Shown here in pieces: positions 1-8,357 of a DNA stretch of 63,444 nucleotides. The stretch comes from Acidobacteriota bacterium. Lineage in GTDB: Bacteria; Acidobacteriota; Blastocatellia; RBC074. The stretch covers positions 1 through 63,444 of the forward strand of contig JAEUQO010000067.1 of assembly GCA_016789605.1 (NCBI GenBank), in the 5' to 3' direction. The translations under genes were made by a program, and so were the position numbers. The notes beneath the pieces were generated by a model that was given only the letters and a program-made list of their open reading frames with translations, ran no database searches and was not told the DNA's origin. Each line of letters opens with the position of its first letter. The stretch's first letter is position 1.

Positions 1-25
1 ACAACTTCTTTGTGCCGAAGGCACA

Positions 26-192
26 GCGGAAATTAGCCGGTGGTGAAGCGCAGCGCAACCACCGGATGGAAGCGGTCAATCACTCGCATCCCGGTAGGAG
101 CGCCGGACAAGCAATGTCAGTCCGGCGCTCCTGCCAGAGCGCATATCTTTACCCTGCCTGTCCCTGCGATTTCACCGCAGGCTAATTTCCGC
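26..192. repeat. Nested palindromic intergenic element
   Basis: Three inverted repeats sit inside one another. The outer arms 26-38 and 180-192 are perfect 13-bp complements (GCGGAAATTAGCC). Inside them are an 8-bp hairpin (37-44 with 58-65, CCGGTGGT) and a 13-bp hairpin (96-108 with 120-132, AGGAGCGCCGGAC, 11-nt loop). The layout resembles a small cloverleaf. I see no convincing gene in 1-249; a 74-codon frame here has no recognisable protein. The element could be a REP- or MITE-like dispersed repeat or a structured RNA. What it does is unknown. Confidence 0.55.
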
Positions 193-249
193 CGCGCTGC
201 CAGCGCGAAAATCTGTCAATTGAAGACTCAACACTTCAGTCGCGTAACA

Positions 250-1248
250 TCAGTTACCTTTTAAGTTTTCCAGCTCTGTTTTGAGAGTGGCTTCTAATTC
301 TTTGATCTTCTTGTAAATCAAGCACCGCTGACCTTTTACGTCAAACTTAAGTTCTGATTCGTCTCTGCATATAAGAACCGTCGGACGGCCACAGCCCCAT
401 GCATATCCTACTTCGAGATACACGTTGGGGTTGGCTGCAGAGAGATCGGCAATCACAAGATGGGCACTGGCAATACGCTTCTTCACCCATTCCATTACAT
501 CGCCAGTAAAACTGGATAAATCTGCTCTTTCACACAAAAGGCCTGCTGCATTGACCGCGCCCTGAATCCCATAGTGAAACACATCGTCCATTTCCTCTGC
601 GAAGGGCATGGCGACAAACACGTGGTTTTTGGTCTCAGATGCGTAGCCTGCATTTTCTAACCGCTCCTGAGTTTTACTCCCCAACTGCTTTACTTGGCCA
701 TCCTGTCCAATTTCGATAAGCCCGTCAGGGATCAAACTGTTTAGCTTATGAAGAAGTCGGTTAGCTCTGCTTACACTTCTCTCCACTATGGTAATTTTCT
801 GTAGATGTTCGGGATAATTGCCACTTTTTATCGCGTCAAGTAGGCCTGCAATTTCTGATTCAAATGCCTCCATTTCATCAAGCCCATATCCGGGGCCGTG
901 CAAGGTCAGACAGACGTGTTGAGTTTTGGGTGCAGCTATTGCTAAAGAATCAAGAACTTTTCGGGAGAAGTCTCGAATCTCCTGGTAGCCAAACTCATAA
1001 AGCTTGCTTACTCCGATAAACAATACCGACTTTGCGGCAACCTTATTGTTTGTCGGCAATAGGCGGAAGCCAAACAGTTCAGGAAGTAGTGATGCAGTAT
1101 CGCTTTCTTCATCGAATAAACGCCTCGCAACAGCTGCGTCTGCTCCGTAGAATGCCTGTGCATACTTCAAGGCCAACACATCTGCTTCAATACTCCGAGC
1201 ATCTCCATTTTCTATTTCAACGCTTATTTGAGTCTGTCTGCGAATCAT
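250..1248 (-). CDS. Macro-like plus TIR/nucleoside deoxyribosyltransferase-like protein
   Basis: The 332-residue protein has two parts. Residues ~5-165 resemble the macro/M17-N-terminal fold (GDARSIEADVLALK near the start, then a Gly-rich HGPGYGLDEMEAF segment). Residues ~208-325 form a Rossmann-like TIR or nucleoside 2-deoxyribosyltransferase-like domain: VFVAMPF at its start, then DLSAANPNVYLEVGYAWG. The Glu of LEVGYA (about residue 279) sits where such enzymes carry their catalytic Glu. Family knowledge suggests cleavage of a nucleotide N-glycosidic bond, possibly NAD+, with the macro-like part as ligand sensor; this is inference. The ATG at 1248 is preferred over a GTG at 1302 because AGAGG lies 7 nt upstream. 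The gene is visibly AT-richer than its neighbours, which suggests transfer. No partner defence gene lies downstream, but the window edge is only 250 bp away. Confidence 0.6.
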   Translation of the reverse strand: MIRRQTQISVEIENGDARSIEADVLALKYAQAFYGADAAVARRLFDEESDTASLLPELFGFRLLPTNNKVAAKSVLFIGVSKLYEFGYQEIRDFSRKVLDSLAIAAPKTQHVCLTLHGPGYGLDEMEAFESEIAGLLDAIKSGNYPEHLQKITIVERSVSRANRLLHKLNSLIPDGLIEIGQDGQVKQLGSKTQERLENAGYASETKNHVFVAMPFAEEMDDVFHYGIQGAVNAAGLLCERADLSSFTGDVMEWVKKRIASAHLVIADLSAANPNVYLEVGYAWGCGRPTVLICRDESELKFDVKGQRCLIYKKIKELEATLKTELENLKGN

Positions 1249-1298
1249 GCAAATACCTCTAAGTTTTGACTGAGGAGCCAATTTTCTGCCCGGCGGGC

Positions 1299-2801
1299 TC
1301 ACGCTGTCGCGACTTCAGCAACTTGGGTTGTTTGCTCTGTAGGTTTGAATTCGAGCGCGTCGTCCTGAATTGCGCCAAAGCGGATCATCAGCGTGTCGAA
1401 AAAGTAGTTTTGATACAGCCGCCAGGGAAGTTTGGAACCTTGACGGGGAAAGCGCTCCAGCGCGCGCTGAACGTAGCCGGAGGTGAGATCAAGCAGTGGC
1501 ATGTCTGTGACGGACGAATCTTTCAAGTGGGCGGTCACTTGCCGGTAACCGTGTTTGTCCATGTAATTCAACAACCGGCACACATACGCCGACAGCAAAT
1601 CGGCTTTCAACGTCCACGACGCGTTGGTGTACCCAAACACAAACGAAAGATTGGGAACCCCGGTCAGCATCGCACCTTTGTAGGTTACGCATTGGTTGGT
1701 CGGTACTGTATTGCCATCCACTGCGACTGAAATACCTCCCAGCGCGACCAGCTCCAACCCCGTCGCGGTGACGATGAGGTCGGCGTCCAGGTGTTCGCCG
1801 GATTTCAGTTTGAGGCCCGTCGGCGTGAAGCTTTCGATCTGGTCGGTCACGATGGAGGCGCGCTTTTCGCGCAAGGCCACGAACATATCACTGTCGGGCA
1901 CCAGACACATTCGTTGATCCCACGGATTGTAGGGCGGCGTGAAATGCCGATCTACGTCGAAATCCGGGCCCAGTTCTTTGCGCACGCGGTCTTTGATGAT
2001 GCGTTTGACCAGCTCTGGGCGTCGTTGCGACAACTGATAAATCAGCATGCCGAACAACGTGTTTTTCAATCGCGTCAGCGTATACACCACGCTTTCGGGA
2101 AAGAGGCGGCGCAAGGTGTTGGCGACAATGTCTGACGACGGCAACGACACCATATAGGTCGGCGACCGTTGCAACATCGTGACGTGAGCGGCGGTTTCCG
2201 CCATCGCCGGAACCAGCGTCACGGCTGTTGCGCCGCTGCCAATGACCACCACGCGTTTGCCTCGGTAATCCAAATCTTCGGGCCACTTTTGCGGATGAAT
2301 GATTTTGCCCTGAAATTGCGCGACGCCGGGAAAGTCTGGCGTGTATCCGGCGTCATAGCTGTAATACCCGCTGCACATAATCAGGAAGTTGCACGTGTAG
2401 AGCGACATTTCGCCGGTTTCGCTGTGTCGGCTTTCAACCGTCCATTGTGCAGTTTGACTCGACCACGACGCCTTCACGGCTTTTTGATTGAAGCGGATTT
2501 TTTTCTCAACGCCATATTCAGCAGCAGTTTCGCGAATGTAGCTAAGAATCGCCGGGCCGTCGGCAATGGCTTTGGCGTCTCGCCACGGTTTGAATTTATA
2601 GCCCAGCGTATACATATCCGAGTCTGAACGAATGCCCGGGTAGCGAAATAAATCCCAGGTGCCGCCGATTGACGAGCGGCCTTCCAGAATCGCGTAGCTT
2701 TTGGATGGACATTCGGTTTGTAAGTGGCACGCCGCGCCAATGCCGGATAGCCCTGCGCCGATGATCAATACGTCAACGTAATTCGAGCCGTGATTTGCCA
2801 T
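1299..2801 (-). CDS. EthA-like FAD-dependent Baeyer-Villiger monooxygenase
   Basis: This 500-residue flavoprotein probably inserts oxygen next to a ketone or oxidises a sulfide or thioamide, using FAD and NADPH in the cytoplasm. The first Rossmann motif is GAGLSG (15-20). The Baeyer-Villiger fingerprint FxGxxxHxxxWP is present as FQGKIIHPQKWP (163-174), followed by a second dinucleotide motif GSGATA (188-193). The stretch FRYPGIRSDSDMYTLG is typical of the EthA branch. Length is normal for the family. The gene ends about 50 bp before the preferred start of the macro/TIR-like gene, so the two could be cotranscribed, but nothing links them functionally. An AAAGG sequence lies just upstream of the ATG. 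The substrate cannot be read from sequence. Confidence 0.9.
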   Translation of the reverse strand: MANHGSNYVDVLIIGAGLSGIGAACHLQTECPSKSYAILEGRSSIGGTWDLFRYPGIRSDSDMYTLGYKFKPWRDAKAIADGPAILSYIRETAAEYGVEKKIRFNQKAVKASWSSQTAQWTVESRHSETGEMSLYTCNFLIMCSGYYSYDAGYTPDFPGVAQFQGKIIHPQKWPEDLDYRGKRVVVIGSGATAVTLVPAMAETAAHVTMLQRSPTYMVSLPSSDIVANTLRRLFPESVVYTLTRLKNTLFGMLIYQLSQRRPELVKRIIKDRVRKELGPDFDVDRHFTPPYNPWDQRMCLVPDSDMFVALREKRASIVTDQIESFTPTGLKLKSGEHLDADLIVTATGLELVALGGISVAVDGNTVPTNQCVTYKGAMLTGVPNLSFVFGYTNASWTLKADLLSAYVCRLLNYMDKHGYRQVTAHLKDSSVTDMPLLDLTSGYVQRALERFPRQGSKLPWRLYQNYFFDTLMIRFGAIQDDALEFKPTEQTTQVAEVATA

Positions 2802-3446
2802 AAAGAGCCTTTGTCTGATTGCCGCTTATCAGGAGGGAAAGCGGCAATCAGTTGGGTCAGAGAGCCTATTGGGAAATTCGGCGACCAGTTGGGATTTGGT
2901 CAAACTGCTATTGTTATGAGCAGAAACCATACCTAACCAATTGCACCGATGAGCAGTGTGATCTGCTCGCACAACGGGTTCCACCGCCGCGGTTACGTGG
3001 GCGAAAGCTGGCGGTGGATTTATGCAAAGATTTCAGCGCGTTGAACTACATCAATCGCACCGGGTGCCGGTGACAGCTCTCGCCTTGCGATTTCCGGCAC
3101 AGACACGGTTGGCCCGGACACGGAGTTGCTGTTTCAGAGCGCTGTCACAAACACGCTCTGCGTGCCCTTGCCTACAGTCGCAAAATACGGTGAGAGCGCG
3201 ACGCAAGTCTTAAAAGTAGTTTGAAAGTTTTTTGAATTGTCGAAACTGTTCAAATACTTAAAGTTCGCGCCGTAGCAGTGATGCCGCAAGCCCGACAAAG
3301 ACGAGCGGCGTGGCAATTTTGCTTGCTCTTTTCCCAAGTTGTGACCGGACGCCAAAAGCGAGTTAACCGGTTGTTAGCGCGTTCAACGACCCGATAACGC
3401 GCTTGCCCGCTCTCGTGCGTGTGTCATTCACGCGCCTGGTCGAACG
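2802..3446. other. Gene-free interval with small hairpins
   Basis: No credible gene is present. Small inverted repeats occur: GAGCAG at 2951-2956 with CTGCTC at 2963-2968, and TCCACCGCC at 2980-2988 with GGCGGTGGA at 3010-3018. The second half (about 3190-3360) shows no clear signal. The interval lies upstream of the monooxygenase start and downstream of the cytochrome stop, so it should carry the monooxygenase promoter. I could not place one with confidence. Confidence 0.4.
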
Positions 3447-4418
3447 TCAGTTGAACAACTCTTTCAGCCGAATGCTGACCGGTTGTGCCGCATCCGTCGT
3501 TTTCAGGAACGACACCAGATCGAGCAATTGTTTGAGCGAAAGCTTCGTGCCGTAATCCGCAGGCATCGCCGACGTTTTGAGCGTTTCCGTTTTGCTGATG
3601 TCTGTCTTCAAAAACGCGCGCGAAATTGGCGGCAACGTGGAAACGTCAAACAAGCGAATCATCGTTTCGTCTTCGTCGCGTTTGACGCCGACATAACGCT
3701 GCCCGTCTTTGGTTGTCAGTGCCAGCGAGACAAAGTTTTCGCTGATGGTTGTATGCGGCGAAACGATTCCTTGCAGGATTTCGCGCGGCGGACGGTTGGC
3801 GAGCGCCGTCAGGTCAGGGCCGACTTTGCCGCCTTTGCCGTTGAAGGTGTGACAAACGCGGCAGCTATCTGTTTTGGCCAGATCGAAAAACAGATCGCGT
3901 CCGGCGACCGCATCGCCCTGCAAATCTATTTCGGAGCTCACAGCCAGTTTGGGTTTGGGCGTTTCGGTGGCAACGGCTTTGGGCGCAGCTTTGGGCGCTT
4001 CGGGTTTGGGGGCATCGCCGCGCAAATGCGGATCGAGCTGCTCATTGTTTTGGGCAGGCGCGCTGCCTTTCGGCGCAAGCGTTTGCACATAAGCCACGAC
4101 ATTGGCGATTTGTTCCGCCGTCAGGTTCGTTTTGAACCCAGGCATGGTCGTATCGGGAACGCCATCCGTGATGACTTTGGTCAGATAGCCCACGCTAAAT
4201 TTGCGGTCGCGCAGTTTGGGGCCGCCGCCGCCGATGCCTTCTGCGCCGTGGCAATAACCCATGCTGCACGAACCCGAGAAAATGCGTCGGCCATTTTGTA
4301 TGGCTGCGGCGTTGTTTGGCTGTTGTGCCGATGTCAACGCCGCTGAAAGCCAAACTGCTGCGCCAGCCAAAAGCGAAATTGAGAGTTTTCGTCTGAGAAC
4401 GATCGTCTTACTTTCCAT
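3447..4418 (-). CDS. Secreted diheme c-type cytochrome, one heme site CX4CH
   Basis: The 323-residue protein has a signal peptide (1-31, ending near ALTSA-QQ), a first cytochrome domain (about 38-118) and, after an Ala/Pro/Lys-rich linker (about 130-165), a second domain resembling the planctomycete/verrucomicrobial heme-binding type (TIGR02603). The second heme site is a normal CXXCH (C186, C189, H190). The first is CSMGYCH (C51, C56, H57), four residues between the cysteines instead of two. Met92 in TTMPGF could be its distal ligand. The gene overlaps the end of the PQQ dehydrogenase by 11 bp, so it is probably the electron acceptor for that enzyme in the periplasm. The start at 4418 is favoured by AGGAG about 9 nt upstream; a start at 4448 would put a charged leader before the signal peptide. 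Confidence 0.88.
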   Translation of the reverse strand: MESKTIVLRRKLSISLLAGAAVWLSAALTSAQQPNNAAAIQNGRRIFSGSCSMGYCHGAEGIGGGGPKLRDRKFSVGYLTKVITDGVPDTTMPGFKTNLTAEQIANVVAYVQTLAPKGSAPAQNNEQLDPHLRGDAPKPEAPKAAPKAVATETPKPKLAVSSEIDLQGDAVAGRDLFFDLAKTDSCRVCHTFNGKGGKVGPDLTALANRPPREILQGIVSPHTTISENFVSLALTTKDGQRYVGVKRDEDETMIRLFDVSTLPPISRAFLKTDISKTETLKTSAMPADYGTKLSLKQLLDLVSFLKTTDAAQPVSIRLKELFN

Positions 4419-6150
4419 TGGCGCTCGCTCCTTTTTCCGGCAAGGCAAAGACCACCAACGTCGAAGCGCGTTCCGGCAGTTTGCCCGCGGACTCTGGCCA
4501 GATCACCGACGTCAAGCCGCCGACCAGCGATCCCATGCCGGTCGGAATCGCCACGTATTGCCGTCCATTGACGGAATAGCTGATGGGCGAGCCGCTGATG
4601 CCTGCGCCGGTGTTGTAGGACCATAGCTTTTCGCCCGTACGCGCATCCAGGGCAAACGCATTGCCCAGCACATCGCCGCTGAATACCAAATCGCCGCCCG
4701 TCGCCAGCAACGACGCGACATTCATATAGGTCGTGTTGTAGCGCCATTTGCGTTCGCCGGTCAGCGGATCAAACGCGTTGATGTGTCCATAAGCGGGTTT
4801 GTCTTTGGGCGGCACGAATTCCATGCCGCCGCCAAACAAGGGCTGGCCTTCTTTGATTTCCAGTTTTTCGGGTTTGATGATGTTGCAGATTTCCCAGCCC
4901 ACGTTGAACCACAAACTCAGGCGCGGATGATAGGCCGAATGATCCCAGTTGCGGCCTCCGGCGGCGCTGGGGCAGACAAAGGTTTGCTTGTCTGGCGGCA
5001 CGGGCTGCATTTGCACGGGGCGGCCATTTTTATCAACGCCTTTTAGCCAAGTCAGGACGTCTACGTGCGGATAGGCGTTGATGTATTTGCCTGTTGTGCG
5101 ATCCAGCACCCAGGTCATTCCGCCTTTGTTGGGATGGACGAGCAGCTTTTGTTTTTTGCCGTCTTTCTCGTAATCCACCAGGACGCACTCATAGGCGGAA
5201 TCGAAGTCGTACATATCGTGCGGAACTTCCTGGTAGTACCACTTCAGTTTGCCTGTGTCGGCATCAAGCGCAATGATCGAATTGGAATAGAGGTTATCGC
5301 CGGGGCGAAATTCATCGTAAAAATCTGATGACGGATTGCCCACACCCCAATAGACCAGATTCAGGTCCGGGTCATACGAACCCGTCAGCCAGGTGGGAGC
5401 GCCGCCATATTTGAGCATCTTCGGATCCCAGGTTTCAGAACCGGGTTCGCCCGGCCCGGGGATGGTGTAAAAGCGCCAGACCTGTTTGCCTGTTTTGATG
5501 TCAAAGGCGTTGAGGTAACCGCGATGTGCGTGTTCACCGCCCGTCACGCCAGCGATGACTTTATCTTTTACGATCAACGGCGGCGACGTAATGTTGCATC
5601 CGCACTGGCGCACATCTTCGACTTCGACGTCCCAGATTTCGCGGCCCGTTTTCATGTCGAGCGCCACGACGTGATTGTCCACCGTGCCGAAAAAAACTCT
5701 GCCGTATCCAATGGCCAATCCACGCGCGCCAGGCTGATACGGAATGGACATCTGTGGCAGTTTGTAAAAGTACTTCCAGATGACTTCGCCTGTGACGGCG
5801 TTGATGGCAAAGACGCGATTCATCGGCCCCATCAAATACATCACTCCGTCCATCACGATGGGCGTGGCATTCAACCCGCCGCGCAATTCGCCGGTATTGA
5901 ACAACCAGACCGGCGTCAGTTGTTTGACGTTTTGCCGGTTGATTTGATCCAGCGCGCTAAACCGGTGGGCCGAATAATTGCCGCCATAACTCAGCCAGTT
6001 TTGCGGCTCCTTATCCGAATTGAGCAAACGCGTCCAGGATGGTTCCTGGGCTGACGCTGCGGTTACTGCGGCTGCCACAAAGACGAACGAGAGAAGAGAG
6101 AAGAGCTGAAGCTTTGACCGGTGAGAGACCGGGCCGAAACGCCAAATCAT
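4408..6150 (-). CDS. PQQ-dependent dehydrogenase (quinoprotein alcohol dehydrogenase family)
   Basis: This 580-residue periplasmic enzyme begins with a signal peptide (about 1-34) followed by the family's opening WLSYGGNYSAHRFSAL. W-motif propeller blades follow (for example GYLNAFDIKTGKQVWRF, SIIALDADTGKLKWYY, NAFALDARTGEKLWSY). The region HDMYDFDSAYE corresponds to the segment with the catalytic Asp, and GVGNPSSDF to a calcium-ligand segment. It should oxidise an alcohol or sugar with PQQ and pass electrons to the overlapping diheme cytochrome gene. Oddity: the pair of adjacent cysteines usual in methanol and ethanol dehydrogenases, expected just before RGLAIGYGRVFFG, is missing; a C-G-C lies about 40 residues later. 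No PQQ biosynthesis genes are in the window. The substrate is unknown. Confidence 0.92.
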   Translation of the reverse strand: MIWRFGPVSHRSKLQLFSLLSFVFVAAAVTAASAQEPSWTRLLNSDKEPQNWLSYGGNYSAHRFSALDQINRQNVKQLTPVWLFNTGELRGGLNATPIVMDGVMYLMGPMNRVFAINAVTGEVIWKYFYKLPQMSIPYQPGARGLAIGYGRVFFGTVDNHVVALDMKTGREIWDVEVEDVRQCGCNITSPPLIVKDKVIAGVTGGEHAHRGYLNAFDIKTGKQVWRFYTIPGPGEPGSETWDPKMLKYGGAPTWLTGSYDPDLNLVYWGVGNPSSDFYDEFRPGDNLYSNSIIALDADTGKLKWYYQEVPHDMYDFDSAYECVLVDYEKDGKKQKLLVHPNKGGMTWVLDRTTGKYINAYPHVDVLTWLKGVDKNGRPVQMQPVPPDKQTFVCPSAAGGRNWDHSAYHPRLSLWFNVGWEICNIIKPEKLEIKEGQPLFGGGMEFVPPKDKPAYGHINAFDPLTGERKWRYNTTYMNVASLLATGGDLVFSGDVLGNAFALDARTGEKLWSYNTGAGISGSPISYSVNGRQYVAIPTGMGSLVGGLTSVIWPESAGKLPERASTLVVFALPEKGASANGK

Positions 6151-6546
6151 CGCTTTGGTCCTTTCCTTGAGGGAACTGATTTTGTCGAACGAGTAATTGT
6201 TATTGCCGGAAGCGCCGTTACTTTACTCGTCAGCCTGACGTTTGACAATTCGCACTGCGCCTCACACGCGGGCTGTAGATGAAAGGCACAATGTGTTGTC
6301 ACCAATCGTCTACAGGATGGTCAAAACTACATCTACGTTTGTGGACAGCACGTCGCTAATGAACCGGGCCAACTCTTTTAAGAATAGAATATCTTCAATG
6401 ATTTCTTCGTTTAGCTGTCGCTGTTGGCATCGCTTTGACGGCTGGCACAGTCGTTGCTCTATCTTCGGGCGTTGAAAGAATGAAGCAGGAATGAACAGTG
6501 CTCCCGGTACAGTTCACCTCACTAGAATTGAGAATCGGGTCTGATT
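6151..6546. other. Gene-free interval upstream of PQQ operon and pilin
   Basis: This stretch between two divergent genes should hold both promoters. It is somewhat AT-richer than its surroundings from about 6240. I found no convincing gene, and no promoter or operator that I can place with confidence. Confidence 0.3.
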
Positions 6547-6759
6547 ATGTGGCAAAAGATTTTGACAGAGTTTATCAATGATGAGGCCGGTCAGAGCGTG
6601 GTCGAATATTCGCTCTTGTTGACCTTGATCGGCGCTTCGACGGTGTTGGTCATGACGATGATGGGGCTGAGCATCAGCCGGATGTTGGGAAGGGATACCG
6701 TGACCGTGGATAACTATACGCACTGGGCGTACGAGAAATCGAAGACGAAGTCTGAGTAG
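6547..6759 (+). CDS. Flp/Fap-type IVb pilin
   Basis: The 70-residue protein has the prepilin layout of the Flp family: a short polar leader ending in Gly15, then QSVVEYSLLLTLIGAS, with Glu20 and Tyr21 giving the expected Glu at position +5 and the adjacent EY pair. A single hydrophobic helix (about 16-40) is followed by a short polar tail. Flp pilins are cleaved by a TadV-type prepilin peptidase and assembled by the Tad secretion machine into adhesive pili. No tad genes are in this window, so the pilin is an orphan here. The ATG has no strong ribosome-binding site. Neighbours on both sides are on the opposite strand. Confidence 0.85.
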   Translation: MWQKILTEFINDEAGQSVVEYSLLLTLIGASTVLVMTMMGLSISRMLGRDTVTVDNYTHWAYEKSKTKSE

Positions 6760-7195
6760 TACGTTGTGTGTAAGAAAGTTTTGCTGGGTTTGTTTCGTTT
6801 GTTCTTTGAGAGGCGCAGCGCGGCGACAGAGACATAACTAAAAGCCCGACGCGCGCACGAGAGATTTCAAGTTTGGGAACGTCCCCACACGTTCGGGATA
6901 CGTTCTCTTATCAGCTCTCGCGCTACACATTGAGGACCGCACTCTGATACGTTTATTGACCGCAACCTCCTTGACCTGTCCCACCTTTGAATTCTGCTAT
7001 TGGTCCCACCAACTTTTCTCAATGTGTAGCCGAGAGTTCGCAGCCATACGTACTTACTATTTCAAAAGAGTTTCCTGCGAAACCAGGCGAGGTAAGACGG
7101 GGCCAAACAGCATGACCTGAACTTCCTTGCGTCTTTCCTCGCGTGGTTTCGCGGGAAAATTACGACGACCAACCTTTCACTGTTACTCCAATCCG
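6760..7195. repeat. Gene-free interval with a spaced inverted repeat
   Basis: No gene is visible. Arms at 6915-6934 and 7018-7036 are inverted complements of each other over about 19 nt (CTCAATGTGTAGC and its complement, then a one-base deletion), separated by 83 nt. This could be the remains of a small MITE-like element or a structured 3' region of the pilin transcript. No transposase is near. Confidence 0.4.
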
Positions 7196-8155
7196 TTATT
7201 GATTTTGTTCCGCCACCTCGGCTGATGCGCTGGCGTGTTTCGTCCAGGTGAACCGATGTTTCAGTTTGCGCAGCAGCAACCATGCCGGCAGCAAGATCAA
7301 CCCGCCAATCGGCAACATCACCAACACAACATGAATCAACCCCAAAACGATGGCGACCGCATCGTCCACGCCGTCGCCAAATGCCGTTTTGACGCTTTGC
7401 CAGAAACCGCCCGTGGTTGCGGCAACCAGCGGCGCAGCCGTTTGTAACGTCATCGTGATGGTTGAAAACGCGGCTTGATTTTCCAGAAAGCGGCGGCGGC
7501 CTTCGAGACGTTCGATCTCTGTGCGCACCTCGGTGATTTGGGTTTGCACTTCGAGCGCCTCAGACACTTTGCGCGCCTGTTTCATGATTTCCAGAAATTG
7601 CATTTCCAGTGCGCGTTTGGTGCGCAGCCGTGCTTCCAGGTCAATGTATTCTTCGGTGACATCCTGACCGGTAATCTTTTCACGCAAAATGCGCCCGCCG
7701 CTGGCGCGAATTTCTGCGAGCGCGGCACCAAATTGTGCTGCCGGAACGCGCACCGTCAGACTCACAACAGTAGCAGGAGCGCTCGGCGTAACGGTTTGGT
7801 TTTGTTTCGCTTCGGTTGAGACAACAAAGCCGCCGAATTTTTCGGCAATGGTAGAAATTTTTTGCTGGCTTTGTTGCGGCTCATCAGCTTCGATGATCAA
7901 TTCGGCGTTACGAATGATCTTCCGCTCGTTGGCTTGTATGGGAGCGGTTGCCTGGGCTGTGTTGGTTGCCGATAGTGATTCGGCAGTAGGATCAGCGTTA
8001 GCGACATAGCTAAAAAACGCTGATTTGTCCGCCGGTGCAGATGAGACAGCAATACTTTGATTGGCTGCCGCGAGTTTTTCGTTGTATGTTTTCTTGCAGT
8101 TGCTGAGGGCGAGCAATGCAATGATGAGAACAATTGTTCTGACAAGTTTCATCAT
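7196..8155 (-). CDS. DUF4349 lipoprotein
   Basis: The 319-residue protein starts with a lipoprotein signal (lipobox LSNC, Cys20). It then carries the DUF4349 core: RKIIRNAELIIEADE, FGGFVVSTEAKQN and a coiled-coil stretch around ITEVRTEIERLEGRRRFLEN. A C-terminal hydrophobic segment (VVLVMLPIGGLILLPAWLLL) is followed by a basic tail. The family is common in bacterial envelopes and its function is not established. A second ATG lies directly after the first; GGGAG precedes both. The gene stands alone between a gene-free stretch and a co-directional sulfatase about 200 bp upstream. Confidence 0.82.
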   Translation of the reverse strand: MMKLVRTIVLIIALLALSNCKKTYNEKLAAANQSIAVSSAPADKSAFFSYVANADPTAESLSATNTAQATAPIQANERKIIRNAELIIEADEPQQSQQKISTIAEKFGGFVVSTEAKQNQTVTPSAPATVVSLTVRVPAAQFGAALAEIRASGGRILREKITGQDVTEEYIDLEARLRTKRALEMQFLEIMKQARKVSEALEVQTQITEVRTEIERLEGRRRFLENQAAFSTITMTLQTAAPLVAATTGGFWQSVKTAFGDGVDDAVAIVLGLIHVVLVMLPIGGLILLPAWLLLRKLKHRFTWTKHASASAEVAEQNQ

Positions 8156-8357
8156 AGTCTCCCTGATTTAGCTGAGATTTCAGATTGGCTGTTTAAGCAA
8201 ACAACCGCTGACGTTAATTCGAACGGATAACCGAAAACGTCTTGCAGTTTTTCTGACTGAAGGGCAAATGACCGCCGATACTTTACTAGAGCGTAGGCAA
8301 TTGGCCAGTACGGCAGGCGGGTGTCGGTCGAGTTTGGTTTAGTACAACGAGCTTCTG

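Noticed and set aside
40..264. Possible small gene at the window start
   Set aside because: It lies across the nested palindromes, has no ribosome-binding site and its product shows no recognisable feature.
250..1302. Start of the macro/TIR-like gene at the GTG overlapping the monooxygenase stop
   Set aside because: The internal ATG at 1248 has a better spaced ribosome-binding site, and the extra 18 residues (Pro/Arg/Lys-rich) do not fit the domain.
3483..4346. Long open frame on the plus strand opposite the cytochrome
   Set aside because: It is antisense to a well-supported gene with clear motifs, and its own translation is Arg/Phe-rich with no family signal.
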